This document shows, one piece after another, positions 1 through 9,588 of a stretch of DNA of 64,000 nucleotides. The notes below the pieces were generated by a model. It ran no database searches. It had not been told where the DNA came from and was given only the letters and a program-made list of their open reading frames with translations. The position numbers were made by a program, and so were the translations under genes. This DNA is from Acetobacter ascendens (GTDB lineage: Bacteria; Pseudomonadota; Alphaproteobacteria; Acetobacterales; Acetobacteraceae): contig NZ_CP015164.1 in the NCBI RefSeq assembly GCF_001766235.1, forward strand, positions 930,001 to 994,000. The letters run 5' to 3'. Every line of letters starts with the position of its first letter. Positions within the stretch are counted from its first letter, which is position 1.

Positions 1-131
1 GTATGTGTGGCCACCGGAATGGTGATCAGGAAGATGATCAGCAGCACCAGCATCACATCCACAAGCGGTGTGGTGTTGATGGCGGAGACGACGTCGTCTT
101 CCCCGCCACTATCGCCAATCTGCATGCCCAT
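1..131 (-). CDS. exbD: ExbD biopolymer transport protein (5' part, runs off window)
   Basis: Only the N-terminal ~43 codons are inside the window; the gene continues past base 1. The start is ATG at 131, preceded by a good AAGGAGAG ribosome site. The visible peptide has a short acidic cytoplasmic stretch ([10 protein letters not shown]), then [17 protein letters not shown], the single transmembrane helix of ExbD/TolR with the conserved Asp (LVDVMLVLL) that carries protons. By family knowledge it works with ExbB and TonB in the inner membrane to drive TonB-dependent outer-membrane receptors. It is the last visible gene of tonB-exbB-exbD and lies 29 bases after exbB. Confidence 0.9.
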   Translation of the reverse strand, partial: MGMQIGDSGGEDDVVSAINTTPLVDVMLVLLIIFLITIPVATH

Positions 132-160
132 AAGCGCTCTCCTTGCCTTGACCTGATTGA

Positions 161-1159
161 TTACCCGATGCGGTTGGATACAGTGGCTGTGGTGGGGGAG
201 TTATCCGGACGCACCACAATCTGGTCCACAGCGGCCCCATGACGCACACCCCCGATGAGGATGGACTGCAGGTCAGAGGCAAAGTCTCGCACCAGATCCA
301 TGGCTGTCTTGTTGCGGCGCACCAGCAGGTTGTAACCCAGAACGGCTGGCACAGCGGTGGCCAGACCAATGGCTGTCATGATCAGGGATTCACCCACAGG
401 TCCGGCCACTTTGTCGATGGAGGCCTGACCGGCAATACCGATAGCTGTTAGCGCATGGTAGATCCCCCACACCGTGCCGAACAGACCGATGAACGGAGAG
501 GTGGACCCCACGGTGCCCAGAAACGCCAGACCCTTTTGCAGGCTGTTTTGGATGTTGTTCACCGCGCGCTGGATGGACATGCCCGTCCAGCTATGCAGGT
601 CGATGCTTTCCTGCATCGTGCCTTCATGGTGCTCGGCAGCCACAATGCCGGTATCGGCGATGTAGCGGAACGGAGAGGTGGAGGTCAGAGCGGAAGCCCC
701 TTCCTGAATGCTGTGCTTGGTCCAGAAGCTTTTGGTGGCTTCCTTGGCGGCGGCAAACAGGCGGGCCTGCTCGATAAACTTGGTGATCATGATATACCAT
801 GTGCCCAAAGACATGGTGAGCATGATCAGCAGCACGCCGCGGGCAATGATATCCCCATTGGACCACAGGGCGCCCAGACCGTAGGGATTGGCTTCTTCCT
901 TGGTGTCTGCCGCAGGTGGGGCCTGTTCAGCCGGAGCGCTGGCTGTGGGGGCTGCATCCGGTGTGACTGCGGGAGCCGGCGCGGAAGATGGCGCCGCATC
1001 AGGGGCGGGCGCCGTAGCTGCAGGCGCTGTGGCGACCGCATCCTGCGCAAAGGCTGCCACAGGGGCTGCAGTGCTCATCAGCAGCGCCAGAGCCGGAGCC
1101 GCAAGACCTGACACAAAAGAACGGGGCAGTCTGGTCATCTTCCTCATAATCCTCATCAT
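161..1159 (-). CDS. exbB: ExbB/TolQ/MotA-type proton channel protein
   Basis: This 332-residue protein forms the proton channel of the TonB-ExbB-ExbD complex. Residues 1-40 are a signal-peptide-like segment ending near AAPVAAFAQ. Residues ~40-95 are an Ala/Pro-rich periplasmic linker. The rest is the MotA/TolQ/ExbB core, with a helix at ~108-128 and the conserved pair [13 protein letters not shown] and [17 protein letters not shown] at ~225-290. The Ala/Pro-rich N-terminal extension matches the long form of ExbB in alphaproteobacteria. Several in-frame ATGs (1159, 1156, 1147, 1138) are preceded by AGG-like bases, so the exact start is open. It lies 69 bases after tonB on the same strand. Confidence 0.92.
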   Translation of the reverse strand: MMRIMRKMTRLPRSFVSGLAAPALALLMSTAAPVAAFAQDAVATAPAATAPAPDAAPSSAPAPAVTPDAAPTASAPAEQAPPAADTKEEANPYGLGALWSNGDIIARGVLLIMLTMSLGTWYIMITKFIEQARLFAAAKEATKSFWTKHSIQEGASALTSTSPFRYIADTGIVAAEHHEGTMQESIDLHSWTGMSIQRAVNNIQNSLQKGLAFLGTVGSTSPFIGLFGTVWGIYHALTAIGIAGQASIDKVAGPVGESLIMTAIGLATAVPAVLGYNLLVRRNKTAMDLVRDFASDLQSILIGGVRHGAAVDQIVVRPDNSPTTATVSNRIG

Positions 1160-1228
1160 CAGGGCCCGATCCGGCGGGGTGTGGCCATTATGGGCCGGGC
1201 AATCCGTTAGTGTGTTCGTAAGCTGATC

Positions 1229-1939
1229 TTAATCATCTAGCCTAAAGCGAATGACATAGACCTTGTGCAGTTCCTTCACCGGAGCGCCATTGCGCGTGGC
1301 CGGGCGATAGCGGGCCTTGTGCACGTAATCCAATGCCGCCTTGGCAAAAGCCTGACCGCCGGAGACTGACTGCACCTGGCAGTTACTGGTCATGCCCGTA
1401 GGTTCCACATCGCATGCTACTGTCACACGCCCTTCAATGTTCTCTTCCTCCATTTCTGGCGGATAGACCGGCTGCACATGGTTCAGCGGTGCCGTGCCAG
1501 CCGTGGTATCCGGTGCATCGGATGGGGGTGCGCTGGCTGCAGGCTCGGTGGCGGCTGGTGGGGCCTTGGCCGTTTTGGTTTGTGGTGGCGCCGGATGTTT
1601 GGGCGGCGTTTTGGCCACATGCTTGATGGGCGGCTTGGGCGGTGGGGGCACCTTGATCTTGGGCGGCGGAATGAACGGTGGCGGTGGCTCGGCCATCACT
1701 GGCGGCGGCGGCGGCGGTGGAGGTGGTGGCGGTGGCGGCTGAGGGGGTGGCAGCACTTGGGTCTGGATAGGCGGATGCTCAACAGGCACGCTCGCCTTCG
1801 TCCCCATCCCATACATCAGCCCCCACACACCAGCTCCATGCAAAAGAAGAACCGCTATAAGCGCTCCAGCTCCAACCACGCCTCCAGCGCGAAGAACATA
1901 ACGCTCCTTCCCCTCTGAATGTTGAGAGTTATCCTGCAT
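1229..1939 (-). CDS. tonB: TonB energy transducer
   Basis: This 236-residue protein links the inner-membrane ExbBD motor to outer-membrane receptors. A single anchor helix lies at ~residues 20-45 (GALIAVLLLHGAGVWGLMYG). It is followed by a long proline-rich periplasmic spacer containing an uninterrupted run of 13 prolines plus KPP/PPK repeats (~60-130). The C-terminal ~90 residues form the TonB domain, with VQPVYPPEMEEENIEGRVTV and the closing KARYRPATRNGAPV. It is first in the tonB-exbB-exbD operon. The proline run is encoded by a GGC/GGT-repeat region on the plus strand and gives several spurious Gly-rich reading frames there. A TonB-dependent receptor at 40.7 kb is a plausible client. Confidence 0.93.
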   Translation of the reverse strand: MQDNSQHSEGKERYVLRAGGVVGAGALIAVLLLHGAGVWGLMYGMGTKASVPVEHPPIQTQVLPPPQPPPPPPPPPPPPPVMAEPPPPFIPPPKIKVPPPPKPPIKHVAKTPPKHPAPPQTKTAKAPPAATEPAASAPPSDAPDTTAGTAPLNHVQPVYPPEMEEENIEGRVTVACDVEPTGMTSNCQVQSVSGGQAFAKAALDYVHKARYRPATRNGAPVKELHKVYVIRFRLDD

Positions 1940-2506
1940 TACGCCAGTTTCCCTCCGTTGCTTTTTTGAGAAACTTTTGGAAAAGCAACTCTAGAAAAAT
2001 ATTATTCCTGATAAATAGTTACTTTTTGAAGGTAAGATAAATTTTCGTTTCTTACCAAAAACAAAAAATGCACTTCCTCGTTGCCAAATAGTGATCGGGA
2101 AGGATGTATCTGTCAGAATCATAGCAGCGCATATCGGTCCTTACTTAGAATAACAAAAACGTACAGTGCATATGTAGATATGACATTTAAAATGAGTCAA
2201 TTTAAAAATGACTATTTTATATAGTTATTTTGTAAAGTTTCATGACATTTCGGTAAGGCGTGCGCCCTTCTGCATGGCGTAGTTTTGCAAAAAGAACGCC
2301 AAGGCGTTTGATGAAATACGCATTCATCAAACGTGCTTTGTATTGGCTTTGGTAACGAAATTTTTGCCCTGCATGAATTGAATGAAGGGTATTTAATAGC
2401 ACTGAAATTTAAACGTGCAGTTACGCTTCAAAGTCTTGATAAATATCTTTTAATAAGAATGAGATAGATACAAATATCTTCAGCGTTGTTTGGGATGAGC
2501 CTCATT
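1940..2506. other. AT-rich intergenic region, no supported gene
   Basis: This 567-base stretch lies upstream of tonB and downstream of the SelW-like gene. It is clearly more AT-rich than its surroundings. A 61-codon minus-strand frame at 2217-2402 has no recognisable family. The promoter of tonB-exbBD should lie within the first ~150 bases after 1939, but I cannot point to convincing -35/-10 or Fur-box sequences. Confidence 0.5.
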
Positions 2507-2782
2507 TTATCGATCTATGTGACCTAGATCTTTTTCTGGATCAATGACGTTTCGTACCCTTTGCTTGAGCTCTTTAGGGTTGGGAAAGCCCCCATCCCTC
2601 TTACGTTCCCATATCACTTCATGATCAACACGGATTTCAAACTTTCCGCCAGTATCAGGGCAAAGAGCAACCTCGCCAAGCTGATTTCCAAAAGTAGAAA
2701 GAAGTTCTTGCGCCATCCATGCTGCGCGCAAAAGCCAATTGCACTGTGTGCAGTAGTGAATGGAAACGCGAGGCAAAGGCAT
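2507..2782 (-). CDS. SelT/SelW/SelH (Rdx) family thioredoxin-fold protein
   Basis: This is a 91-residue cytosolic protein. The N-terminus has VSIHYCTQCNWLLRAAW, which carries the CxxC redox motif typical of the Rdx family. Bacterial members usually have Cys where some homologues have selenocysteine. The rest fits the family: GEVALCPDTGGKFEIRVD, then a WERKRDGGFPNPKELKQRVRN tail. The family is regarded as redox-active, but its substrates are unknown. It stands alone between two AT-rich gaps. Confidence 0.85.
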   Translation of the reverse strand: MPLPRVSIHYCTQCNWLLRAAWMAQELLSTFGNQLGEVALCPDTGGKFEIRVDHEVIWERKRDGGFPNPKELKQRVRNVIDPEKDLGHIDR

Positions 2783-3194
2783 AAGTGTGTTCCAATTTCT
2801 GAGTAGGCAAGATTAAAGACGAATGGACGCATTATAAGGTTGCGACAGTAAGATCCATTTTTAAAGTGATATAGGCGTTTTATGTAATAACTTTGTCATG
2901 GTTACGTATTCATATGCGCGATGAGATCGCATTTTTAAAAATGAACAGAATGTCAATTTATATTTTGTGCAGTTTAATGTGTTTTTGCAGTTGTCTTGAT
3001 CAAGATCATTGAGGTATTTTTGGCTCTGTTTTAGACTAATTATTTCAAAAAATTATAAGCTGTATAGGTTTTATGGAAAGAACCTTGTGTGTATAAAATA
3101 ATAACTTGACCAATGTGTCATGATTTAATCATATTGCCTCGTCCGCATTCTGCATTTTAACGTATCGTGATCTGTTGTTTCAGTAAGGTTTATT
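2783..3194. other. AT-rich intergenic region upstream of export operon
   Basis: This 412-base gap between the SelW-like gene (minus) and the HlyD gene (plus) should hold the divergent promoters. No coding frame is supported. The only recognisable site is an FNR/CRP-type palindrome at 2996-3009, listed separately. Confidence 0.5.
2996..3009. promoter_or_regulatory. Candidate FNR-type binding site
   Basis: The bases TTGATCAAGATCAT match the FNR consensus TTGAT-N4-ATCAA at 9 of 10 fixed positions. The site lies ~190 bases upstream of the HlyD start, in an intergenic region. Acetic acid bacteria carry FNR-like regulators, so oxygen control of the export operon is possible. A single site of this length can also occur by chance in AT-rich DNA. 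Confidence 0.35.
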
Positions 3195-4178
3195 GTGAAA
3201 GCTCCTGCCAAAATTGCAATTATCGCTATTTCTCTCTTTGCAGTCGCGGGCGGAGCGTTCGCATGGCATGAGCGCCAAGTGGCTCAAAGTGTTCCTGATG
3301 GCATTATCTACGGCAATGGTCGGTTGGAATTTACCCGTGTGGATGTGGCCGTTAAGTATCCGGGGCGCATTACGCAATTACTTGCGCAGGAAGGCGATAA
3401 TGTAATCTCCGGCCAAATTCTTGCCCAGGAAGATAAAGCAACCATTCAGGCGCAATACGATCAGGCAGGTGCGCAACAAAATCGGGCAGCAAGTGCAGCA
3501 GGTCGGGCCTCGGCTGAACTGGTGGCGCGGCAGGCAGCCTTACAGCTTGCGCGTGATGAACTGCGCCACGCCCAGAAGATGCGGCAACAAAACCTTGTTT
3601 CCGATATGGAAGTAACGCAAAGGCGCACGCAGGTTGAAACAGCTCAGGCGGCGGCAAATGCGGCCTCTCAGGCGGTGCAGGAAGCTTTGCACGCCAAAGA
3701 AGGCGCTGCAGCACAGGTCAATCAGGTTCAAACCGTGCTGGATGATATGACCATCCGCGCCCCTGTTTCTGGGCGGATCGAATACCGTGTTATTGAAACC
3801 GGCAGTGTTCTACCGCCGGGTGGCCGTGTATATTCCATGCTGGATCCGGTGGATCCTTACATGACGTTGTTTTTCCCCACAGCATCTATCAGTCATCTTA
3901 AAATAGGCGATGAAGCGCGTATCCGGTTTGATGGAATGGATACACCTGTTTCTGCAACTGTTTCCTTTATTGATAGTCAGGCTCAGTTTACCCCAAAATA
4001 TGTGGAAACAGCTACCGAGCGTGAACAGCTTGTGTACCGCGTTAAACTACGTTTAACCGCAAATGAGCAAAAACGCCTAGGCACGCTATTAAAAGCCGGA
4101 ATGACGGGTGAAGGTTATATCAAACAACGGCCAGATGCCGCATGGCCTAAAGCAGCACTGTCTGGCGATGCCAGATAA
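3195..4178 (+). CDS. HlyD-family periplasmic adaptor (membrane fusion protein)
   Basis: This 327-residue membrane fusion protein of a tripartite exporter resembles YhiI/YbhG. An N-terminal signal or anchor helix covers ~residues 6-24 (IAIIAISLFAVAGGAFAW). Next come the first half of the lipoyl/barrel-sandwich domain (GRLEFTRVDVAVKYPGRITQLLAQEGDNV), a long Ala/Gln-rich coiled-coil hairpin (~80-170), the second lipoyl half (DDMTIRAPVSGRIEYRV) and a beta-barrel. The start is GTG at 3195 with AAGG seven bases upstream. The stop overlaps the next start (TAATG), indicating translational coupling with the ABC gene. Confidence 0.9.
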   Translation: MKAPAKIAIIAISLFAVAGGAFAWHERQVAQSVPDGIIYGNGRLEFTRVDVAVKYPGRITQLLAQEGDNVISGQILAQEDKATIQAQYDQAGAQQNRAASAAGRASAELVARQAALQLARDELRHAQKMRQQNLVSDMEVTQRRTQVETAQAAANAASQAVQEALHAKEGAAAQVNQVQTVLDDMTIRAPVSGRIEYRVIETGSVLPPGGRVYSMLDPVDPYMTLFFPTASISHLKIGDEARIRFDGMDTPVSATVSFIDSQAQFTPKYVETATEREQLVYRVKLRLTANEQKRLGTLLKAGMTGEGYIKQRPDAAWPKAALSGDAR

Positions 4179-6913
4179 TGGGGGCATCTGCTTCTGAAAT
4201 TCGTGTTGAACACGTAAGCCATGCCTATAACGGACATGATGTTTTGCACGATATTTCTCTTACCCTTCCTGCAGGGCAAACCATTGCGTTTATTGGCCCA
4301 GATGGTGTTGGTAAATCAACACTTCTGGGGCTGATAGCCGGGGTAAGGCACCTTCAGCGCGGGGCCATTCACACGCTTGGGGTGGATATCAGCAACAGGG
4401 CTGAGAGAGAGGCTTTTCTTTCTCGCTTAGCTTTTATGCCGCAAGGGTTGGGCAAGAACCTCTACCCTACCCTTTCTGTGCGTGAGAATATCGACTTTTT
4501 TGGCCGGTTGTTTGCGCTGGATGCCACAACCCGCGCCAACCGTGTTACGCATCTGCTGGATGCTACCGGCCTTGCCCCCTTTCCTGATAGGCCAGCAGGC
4601 CACCTTTCTGGCGGTATGAAGCAAAAGGTTAGCCTGTGCTGCTCTTTGGTGCATGAGCCAGACCTGCTTATTCTGGATGAACCCACCACGGGGGTAGACC
4701 CGCTTTCCCGGCGTCAGTTCTGGGCGTTGGTGGAGCAAATGCGGGCTGAGCGCCCCTCCATGACAGTGATTGTTTCTACCGCCTACATGGATGAAGCCGA
4801 GAGGTTTTCATGGCTGGTGGCAATGAATGACGGGCGTATTCTGGCCTCTGGCCCCACAGATGAGGTGAAGAAGCAAACCCACACCACAACGGTGGAAGCT
4901 GCTTACATTTCTCTCCTGCCTGCGGCGGATCAGAAGGAAATTTCTGACTTTGCAATTCCGCCTTATCAGGATGATGGCAGCCCGCCGGTTATTGATGCTG
5001 AAAACCTGACACGTAAATTTGGATCTTTCACGGCGGTTGATCATGTCAGTTTCCGTATTCGCCGTGGTGAGATTTTCGGGTTTTTGGGTTCTAACGGCTG
5101 CGGTAAATCCACCACGATGAAAATGCTAACAGGGCTGTTGGATATTACCAGCGGCACCGCAACCCTGTTTGGCCGCCCAATAACACCGGGGGACATGAAA
5201 ACGCGTATGCGTATTGGCTACATGTCTCAGGGTTTTTCTTTGTATGAAGAATTGACGGTACGCCAGAATCTGATGTTGCAGGCAGAGCTTTTTCAGCTCT
5301 CATCAACCGAGGCCAAACAGCGTGTTGAAAACATGCTCCAGAGCTTTCAGTTGGCAGATCAGGCCGATAGCCGCCCAACAGGCCTGCCCTTGGGGTTTAG
5401 GCAACGACTGCAACTTGCGGCCGCCTGCATTAACAACCCGGATATTCTTATTCTGGATGAACCAACTTCTGGTGTGGACCCAGCGGCACGAGACATGTTC
5501 TGGAAGCATCTTGTGGCGCTTTCACGCCAGAAACATGTGACCATTTTTGTTTCCACGCATTTTATGAATGAAGCCGCCCGGTGTGATCGCATCTCCCTTA
5601 TGGATAAGGGCAAGGTGCTGGCCATGAGTACCCCGGCTGAGATTACGCAGGAGGAAGGTGCTTCCACTCTGGAAGATGCGTTTATTTCGTGTCTGGAAAA
5701 GGCTGGGAATTCCATAGTCGTTGCCAAACCTCAGTTGGCCGCTTCTGCAGCAACTGGCGCAATGCGGACAATACCGCCTTATATACGCTGGTTTTCGCGT
5801 TGTTGGGCCTTTGCCCGACGTGAAGCAGTGGAACTGATGCGTGACCGCCTGCGGCTGATGTTTGCCATTCTTGGCCCCACCATTCTGCTGTTAATTTCAG
5901 CTTATAGTATCTCGTTCGATATCAACACTATTCGCTACACTGTAGTGGATTACGATCATACCCACGCCAGCCGTGAGCTTGTGGAGCAGTTTCGGGGCTC
6001 TCGTTATTTTCAGGAAACCGCATTCTCGCCAGATCTCGAAACACTGGAAACACGCATACGGCATGGGCAGGTTGCAATGGGGTTGGATATTCCCCCCGAT
6101 TTTGGGCGAGATGTTGCCGCAGGGCGTAACCCGGCCATTGGTGTGGTGATTGATGGCTCCATGCCCTTTTTAAGCGCCAATGTGCGCTCTTACACAGATG
6201 CCGTGCTGTTAACCTATATGGCGAATATGCAGAAAACTCTGCCAGCCTCGGTAACATCTAGCTTAATACCGGTAAGCATTGTGCCGCGCTTTGTGTACAA
6301 TCAGGAATTCCGTAGCATTTACGCCATGACCCCCGGCACCATCATGCTGGCGCTTATTCTTGTTCCTACCATGCTCACAGCTCTTGGTGTTGTGCGGGAA
6401 AAGGAAATTGGTTCCATTATGAACCTGTATGCTTCCCCCGCCAGTTCCGGGCAGTATCTGGTGGGCAAGCAACTGCCTTATGTGGCGCTGGCCGTTATGG
6501 CTTATCTGGTACTGGTGGTTCTTTCTGTAACCGTTCTGGGCGTGCCGCTTAAGGGCTCTTTTATTGGACTGAGCATTGGGGCCACGCTGTATATTCTGGC
6601 AAGCACTGGGTTGGGGCTACTGATTTCCACTTTTGTAAGTTCTCAGGTGGCGGCCATTTTTGGCACAGCCATTATCTGCCTGATTATGTCTGCCAATTTT
6701 TCTGGTTTGCTGTACCCGGTTTCAACACTTACCGGATTTACCTACTATCTGGGCAAAGCCTTTCCGGCTTCGTGGTTTCAGCTTATCAGCCTTGGCAGTT
6801 TTACCAAGGGGTTAGGTATTAAATCCTTTCTTTCCATGTATCTGGCGTTAGGAGGTTTTGCCGCGCTTTACATGGTGGGGGCGCGCCTTTTCTTGAAAAA
6901 GCAGGATACGTGA
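4178..6913 (+). CDS. Fused ABC transporter: two ATPase domains plus ABC-2 permease (RbbA/YhiH type)
   Basis: This 911-residue protein combines two nucleotide-binding domains with an ABC-2 membrane domain. NBD1 (~8-240) has Walker A GPDGVGKST at 40-48, signature LSGGMKQKV and Walker B LLILDEPTTGVD. NBD2 (~275-495) has Walker A GSNGCGKST at ~304-312 and Walker B ILILDEPTSGVD, but its signature reads LPLGFRQRL, a degenerate form that I recall as usual in this subfamily. Residues ~530-911 form an ABC-2 permease: one helix, a periplasmic loop, then five or six helices. The architecture matches E. coli RbbA/YhiH. Substrate is unknown. It overlaps the genes on both sides by 1 base. Confidence 0.9.
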   Translation: MGASASEIRVEHVSHAYNGHDVLHDISLTLPAGQTIAFIGPDGVGKSTLLGLIAGVRHLQRGAIHTLGVDISNRAEREAFLSRLAFMPQGLGKNLYPTLSVRENIDFFGRLFALDATTRANRVTHLLDATGLAPFPDRPAGHLSGGMKQKVSLCCSLVHEPDLLILDEPTTGVDPLSRRQFWALVEQMRAERPSMTVIVSTAYMDEAERFSWLVAMNDGRILASGPTDEVKKQTHTTTVEAAYISLLPAADQKEISDFAIPPYQDDGSPPVIDAENLTRKFGSFTAVDHVSFRIRRGEIFGFLGSNGCGKSTTMKMLTGLLDITSGTATLFGRPITPGDMKTRMRIGYMSQGFSLYEELTVRQNLMLQAELFQLSSTEAKQRVENMLQSFQLADQADSRPTGLPLGFRQRLQLAAACINNPDILILDEPTSGVDPAARDMFWKHLVALSRQKHVTIFVSTHFMNEAARCDRISLMDKGKVLAMSTPAEITQEEGASTLEDAFISCLEKAGNSIVVAKPQLAASAATGAMRTIPPYIRWFSRCWAFARREAVELMRDRLRLMFAILGPTILLLISAYSISFDINTIRYTVVDYDHTHASRELVEQFRGSRYFQETAFSPDLETLETRIRHGQVAMGLDIPPDFGRDVAAGRNPAIGVVIDGSMPFLSANVRSYTDAVLLTYMANMQKTLPASVTSSLIPVSIVPRFVYNQEFRSIYAMTPGTIMLALILVPTMLTALGVVREKEIGSIMNLYASPASSGQYLVGKQLPYVALAVMAYLVLVVLSVTVLGVPLKGSFIGLSIGATLYILASTGLGLLISTFVSSQVAAIFGTAIICLIMSANFSGLLYPVSTLTGFTYYLGKAFPASWFQLISLGSFTKGLGIKSFLSMYLALGGFAALYMVGARLFLKKQDT

Positions 6914-8040
6914 TGCTGCGCTGGCTCATGAATGTCGGCCTGCTGTGCCGCAAAGAATTCCACAGCCTGATGCGCGATTTTGTGCTGATGGGGCTGATTG
7001 TTTTTGCATTTTCTGTAGCCATTGTTCTTGTGGCGCATGGGGTGCGCGTGGATGTTGCAAATGCAACAGTCGCGTTTATTGATGAAGACCATTCAGCCCT
7101 TTCGCGTCAACTACGTTCTGTTGTGCTGCCGCCTTACTTCAAGCCTCCTACCCTTACCAACCGTATTGACGGCAAAACGGGCATGGATAACGGCACTTAT
7201 AACTTTGTTATTGATATTCCGCCGCGTTTTGAAGCCGATGTGCTGGCTGGCCGTACGCCGCAGATACAGGAACTGATTGATGCTACGGCCATGACGCAGG
7301 CCGGGCTTGGCAGTGTTTATCTGCAACAGATTTTTCTGGGTGAAGTAGAGGCGCAGCTTCATTCCCCAGATATCAACAAGCTGATGCCGTTTCACCCAGA
7401 AAGCCGTATTCGTTTTAACCCGAATAGTGAATCCGCATGGTTTACGTCTGTTATGCAGGTTGTCACTAACGCAACAATTCTTTCCATTGTGCTGGTTGGG
7501 GCTGCGGTTATTCGTGAGCGTGAGCACGGCACCATTGAGCATTTGCTTGTTCTGCCAGTTTCTGCCAGCCAAATTGCTATTGGGAAAATTCTGGCAAATG
7601 GCGCTGTTATTTTTGTAGCCAGCATGCTTTCCCTTTGGATTATCGTGCATATCGGGCTGGCGGTGCCTATTTCTGGCTCGCCTTTACTGTTTGCTGCCTG
7701 CCTTGTTCTTTACCTGTTTTCGGTAACATCTTTGGGGATGATGCTGGCCACCATTGCGCCCACCATGCCGCAGTTTGGGCTTTTGGTGGTGCCGGTTTAT
7801 GCGGTAGCCTATCTGCTTTCTGGCGCGGCTACGCCGGTGGAAAGCATGCCAGATGCTGTGCAATCCTTAGTGCGGTTTTTCCCCACCACGCAATTCGTCA
7901 AAATCTCGCAATCCATTCTATATCGCGGTGCGGGGCTGGAAAGTATCTGGCCTTCGCTGCTGGCTATTGTGTTTTCTTCTACTCTCTTTCTTGCCATGGC
8001 GCTGCTCCGCTTCCGTTCCATGCTTGCTCGCCAGGATTGA
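6913..8040 (+). CDS. ABC-2 type permease (YhhJ-like)
   Basis: This inner-membrane permease has ~375 residues. An N-terminal helix (~23-43) precedes a large periplasmic domain (~45-175), and five C-terminal helices follow from ~178. The ABC-2 signature region VIREREHGTIEHLLVLPVS lies at ~200. I chose ATG at 6913, which overlaps the upstream stop (TGATG); GTG at 6910 is an in-frame alternative. It is probably the second half of the membrane channel beside the fused ABC protein. Its stop directly abuts the next start at 8041. Confidence 0.9.
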   Translation: MLRWLMNVGLLCRKEFHSLMRDFVLMGLIVFAFSVAIVLVAHGVRVDVANATVAFIDEDHSALSRQLRSVVLPPYFKPPTLTNRIDGKTGMDNGTYNFVIDIPPRFEADVLAGRTPQIQELIDATAMTQAGLGSVYLQQIFLGEVEAQLHSPDINKLMPFHPESRIRFNPNSESAWFTSVMQVVTNATILSIVLVGAAVIREREHGTIEHLLVLPVSASQIAIGKILANGAVIFVASMLSLWIIVHIGLAVPISGSPLLFAACLVLYLFSVTSLGMMLATIAPTMPQFGLLVVPVYAVAYLLSGAATPVESMPDAVQSLVRFFPTTQFVKISQSILYRGAGLESIWPSLLAIVFSSTLFLAMALLRFRSMLARQD

Positions 8041-9492
8041 ATGCTGATGTCTTTTCCTTCATCTTCTACGCGCCTATTGTTCAGCACTCTTCTTTGCACT
8101 GGCTTGGTGGCGTGCTCTCCTTTCCATACCAAACTGCCGTCTTCCCACGTGGCTGTTCCGGCGCAGTTCAGTGCCGCGCCACAGGATGCACAGCCTACGG
8201 ACCTGACAAACTGGTGGACAGCATGGCAGGACCCATTGCTTGATAACCTTGTGCAAAATGCATTGGCTGCCAACCCAGAAATACGCATGGCGCAGGAGCG
8301 TGTGCAGGAATCCCGCGCCTATACCCAAATGGCCAAATCCGCCCTGTATCCCACAATTGGCGCCACAGGCGGCATGATGGGTGGTGGTGTAGATTGGCGG
8401 CACCCGGTGCCGCCCCTTATGAAAATGGCAGACCCAGATATTCAGGACCCGGCAACAGATGGGCATCTGGCTGGTATAACCATGGCGTGGGAGTCAGATA
8501 TTTGGGGCCGCAACCGCGCCCGTAAACGGGCAGCGCAACATATAGCCTTGGCCGCAGCAGATGTGTTGCATGGCACGCACATGGCCATTGCCGCAGATGT
8601 GGCCGCCAATTACCTTACGGCGCGCGGGCTGCAACAACGCATTGCGTTGCTGGATCAATCTGCCCGCACGTTGCAGGAGCTTTTGCGTTATGCCACAGCC
8701 CGGTTTGATGCAGGCCAGACAACACGGGCTGATCTGGAAACCATAGCGGCTCAGGTTCATCAGGTGCAGGCGCAAAGGCCATTATTGATTGCGGCATTGG
8801 ATGCGTGCCGCCACCGGTTGGCTATTCTATCCGGCCTGCCGCCCGAACAGGCGCCGGGTTTGGCTGAACCCGCTCAATATCGGGTGCCTGCACCACCCGC
8901 CACGGAATTACCTTCTACAGTGCTGGACCGCCGGCCAGATGTGCTGTTGCAAAAGAACATTGTACAAGCCAATCTGGAGCGATTGATCAGCACGAAAACA
9001 GATTTGCTGCCGCGGTTTGGATTAGAGTTTTTTGGTGGTGATGGGCGCTTGCGGTTTGATGGTATTCCGGGCGTATCCGGTTCTGGCGGGCTTATGGCTG
9101 TTAATGCCTATCTACCTATTTTTACGGCTGGGTGCATACAGGCCAAGATACGCGCGGCTGACGCTCAGCTAAAGCAGGCTGTGGCATCGTATGATCAAAC
9201 CGTTCTGACAGCTTTGGCAGAAGTGGAAGATGCCTATGAAAGCCGTTCCAGCGCAGATCAGAATATTGCCAGCCTGAGCGGAGAAGTTTCATCCCTCTCG
9301 CTCGCCACAACTCAGGCACAGGGACTTTACGAAGGTGGGCAGTTTACTATGCAGGATATTCTGACAACCCGAATAAAAAAGATTTCTGCGCAGGATGAAC
9401 TGGTAAGTGCCCAAACCCGGCAAGCGCTGGCAACAGTGCGCCTTGCGCGGGCACTTGGTGGCGGTTGGGATACGCAAACGACCAAACGGTAA
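8041..9492 (+). CDS. NodT-family outer-membrane efflux lipoprotein (TolC-like)
   Basis: This 483-residue protein is the outer-membrane channel of the preceding exporter. The N-terminus is a lipoprotein signal with lipobox GLVAC; the Cys is expected to be lipidated. Two outer-membrane-efflux repeats follow, with motifs such as WWTAWQDPLLDNLVQNALAANPEIRMAQERV and TALAEVEDAYESRSS, typical of OprM/NodT proteins. It starts immediately after the permease stop, completing a four-gene adaptor-ABC-permease-channel operon. E. coli yhiI-rbbA-yhhJ lacks a linked channel gene, so this locus looks self-contained. Substrate is unknown. Confidence 0.92.
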   Translation: MLMSFPSSSTRLLFSTLLCTGLVACSPFHTKLPSSHVAVPAQFSAAPQDAQPTDLTNWWTAWQDPLLDNLVQNALAANPEIRMAQERVQESRAYTQMAKSALYPTIGATGGMMGGGVDWRHPVPPLMKMADPDIQDPATDGHLAGITMAWESDIWGRNRARKRAAQHIALAAADVLHGTHMAIAADVAANYLTARGLQQRIALLDQSARTLQELLRYATARFDAGQTTRADLETIAAQVHQVQAQRPLLIAALDACRHRLAILSGLPPEQAPGLAEPAQYRVPAPPATELPSTVLDRRPDVLLQKNIVQANLERLISTKTDLLPRFGLEFFGGDGRLRFDGIPGVSGSGGLMAVNAYLPIFTAGCIQAKIRAADAQLKQAVASYDQTVLTALAEVEDAYESRSSADQNIASLSGEVSSLSLATTQAQGLYEGGQFTMQDILTTRIKKISAQDELVSAQTRQALATVRLARALGGGWDTQTTKR

Positions 9493-9588
9493 GGCGAACA
9501 TCCATTGTTGCACTTTTAGGTATGCAGTTTGCCGGATTGGGCGATTAGCTCCAATAGAGCTTCTGCTGCTGGGCTACGATAACGCTCT

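Noticed and set aside
455..1111. 218-codon plus-strand open frame
   Set aside because: Antisense to exbB; its product is a low-complexity shadow of the Ala/Pro-rich coding region.
2217..2402. 61-codon minus-strand frame in the tonB upstream gap
   Set aside because: No family, no good ribosome site; AT-rich DNA often yields such frames.
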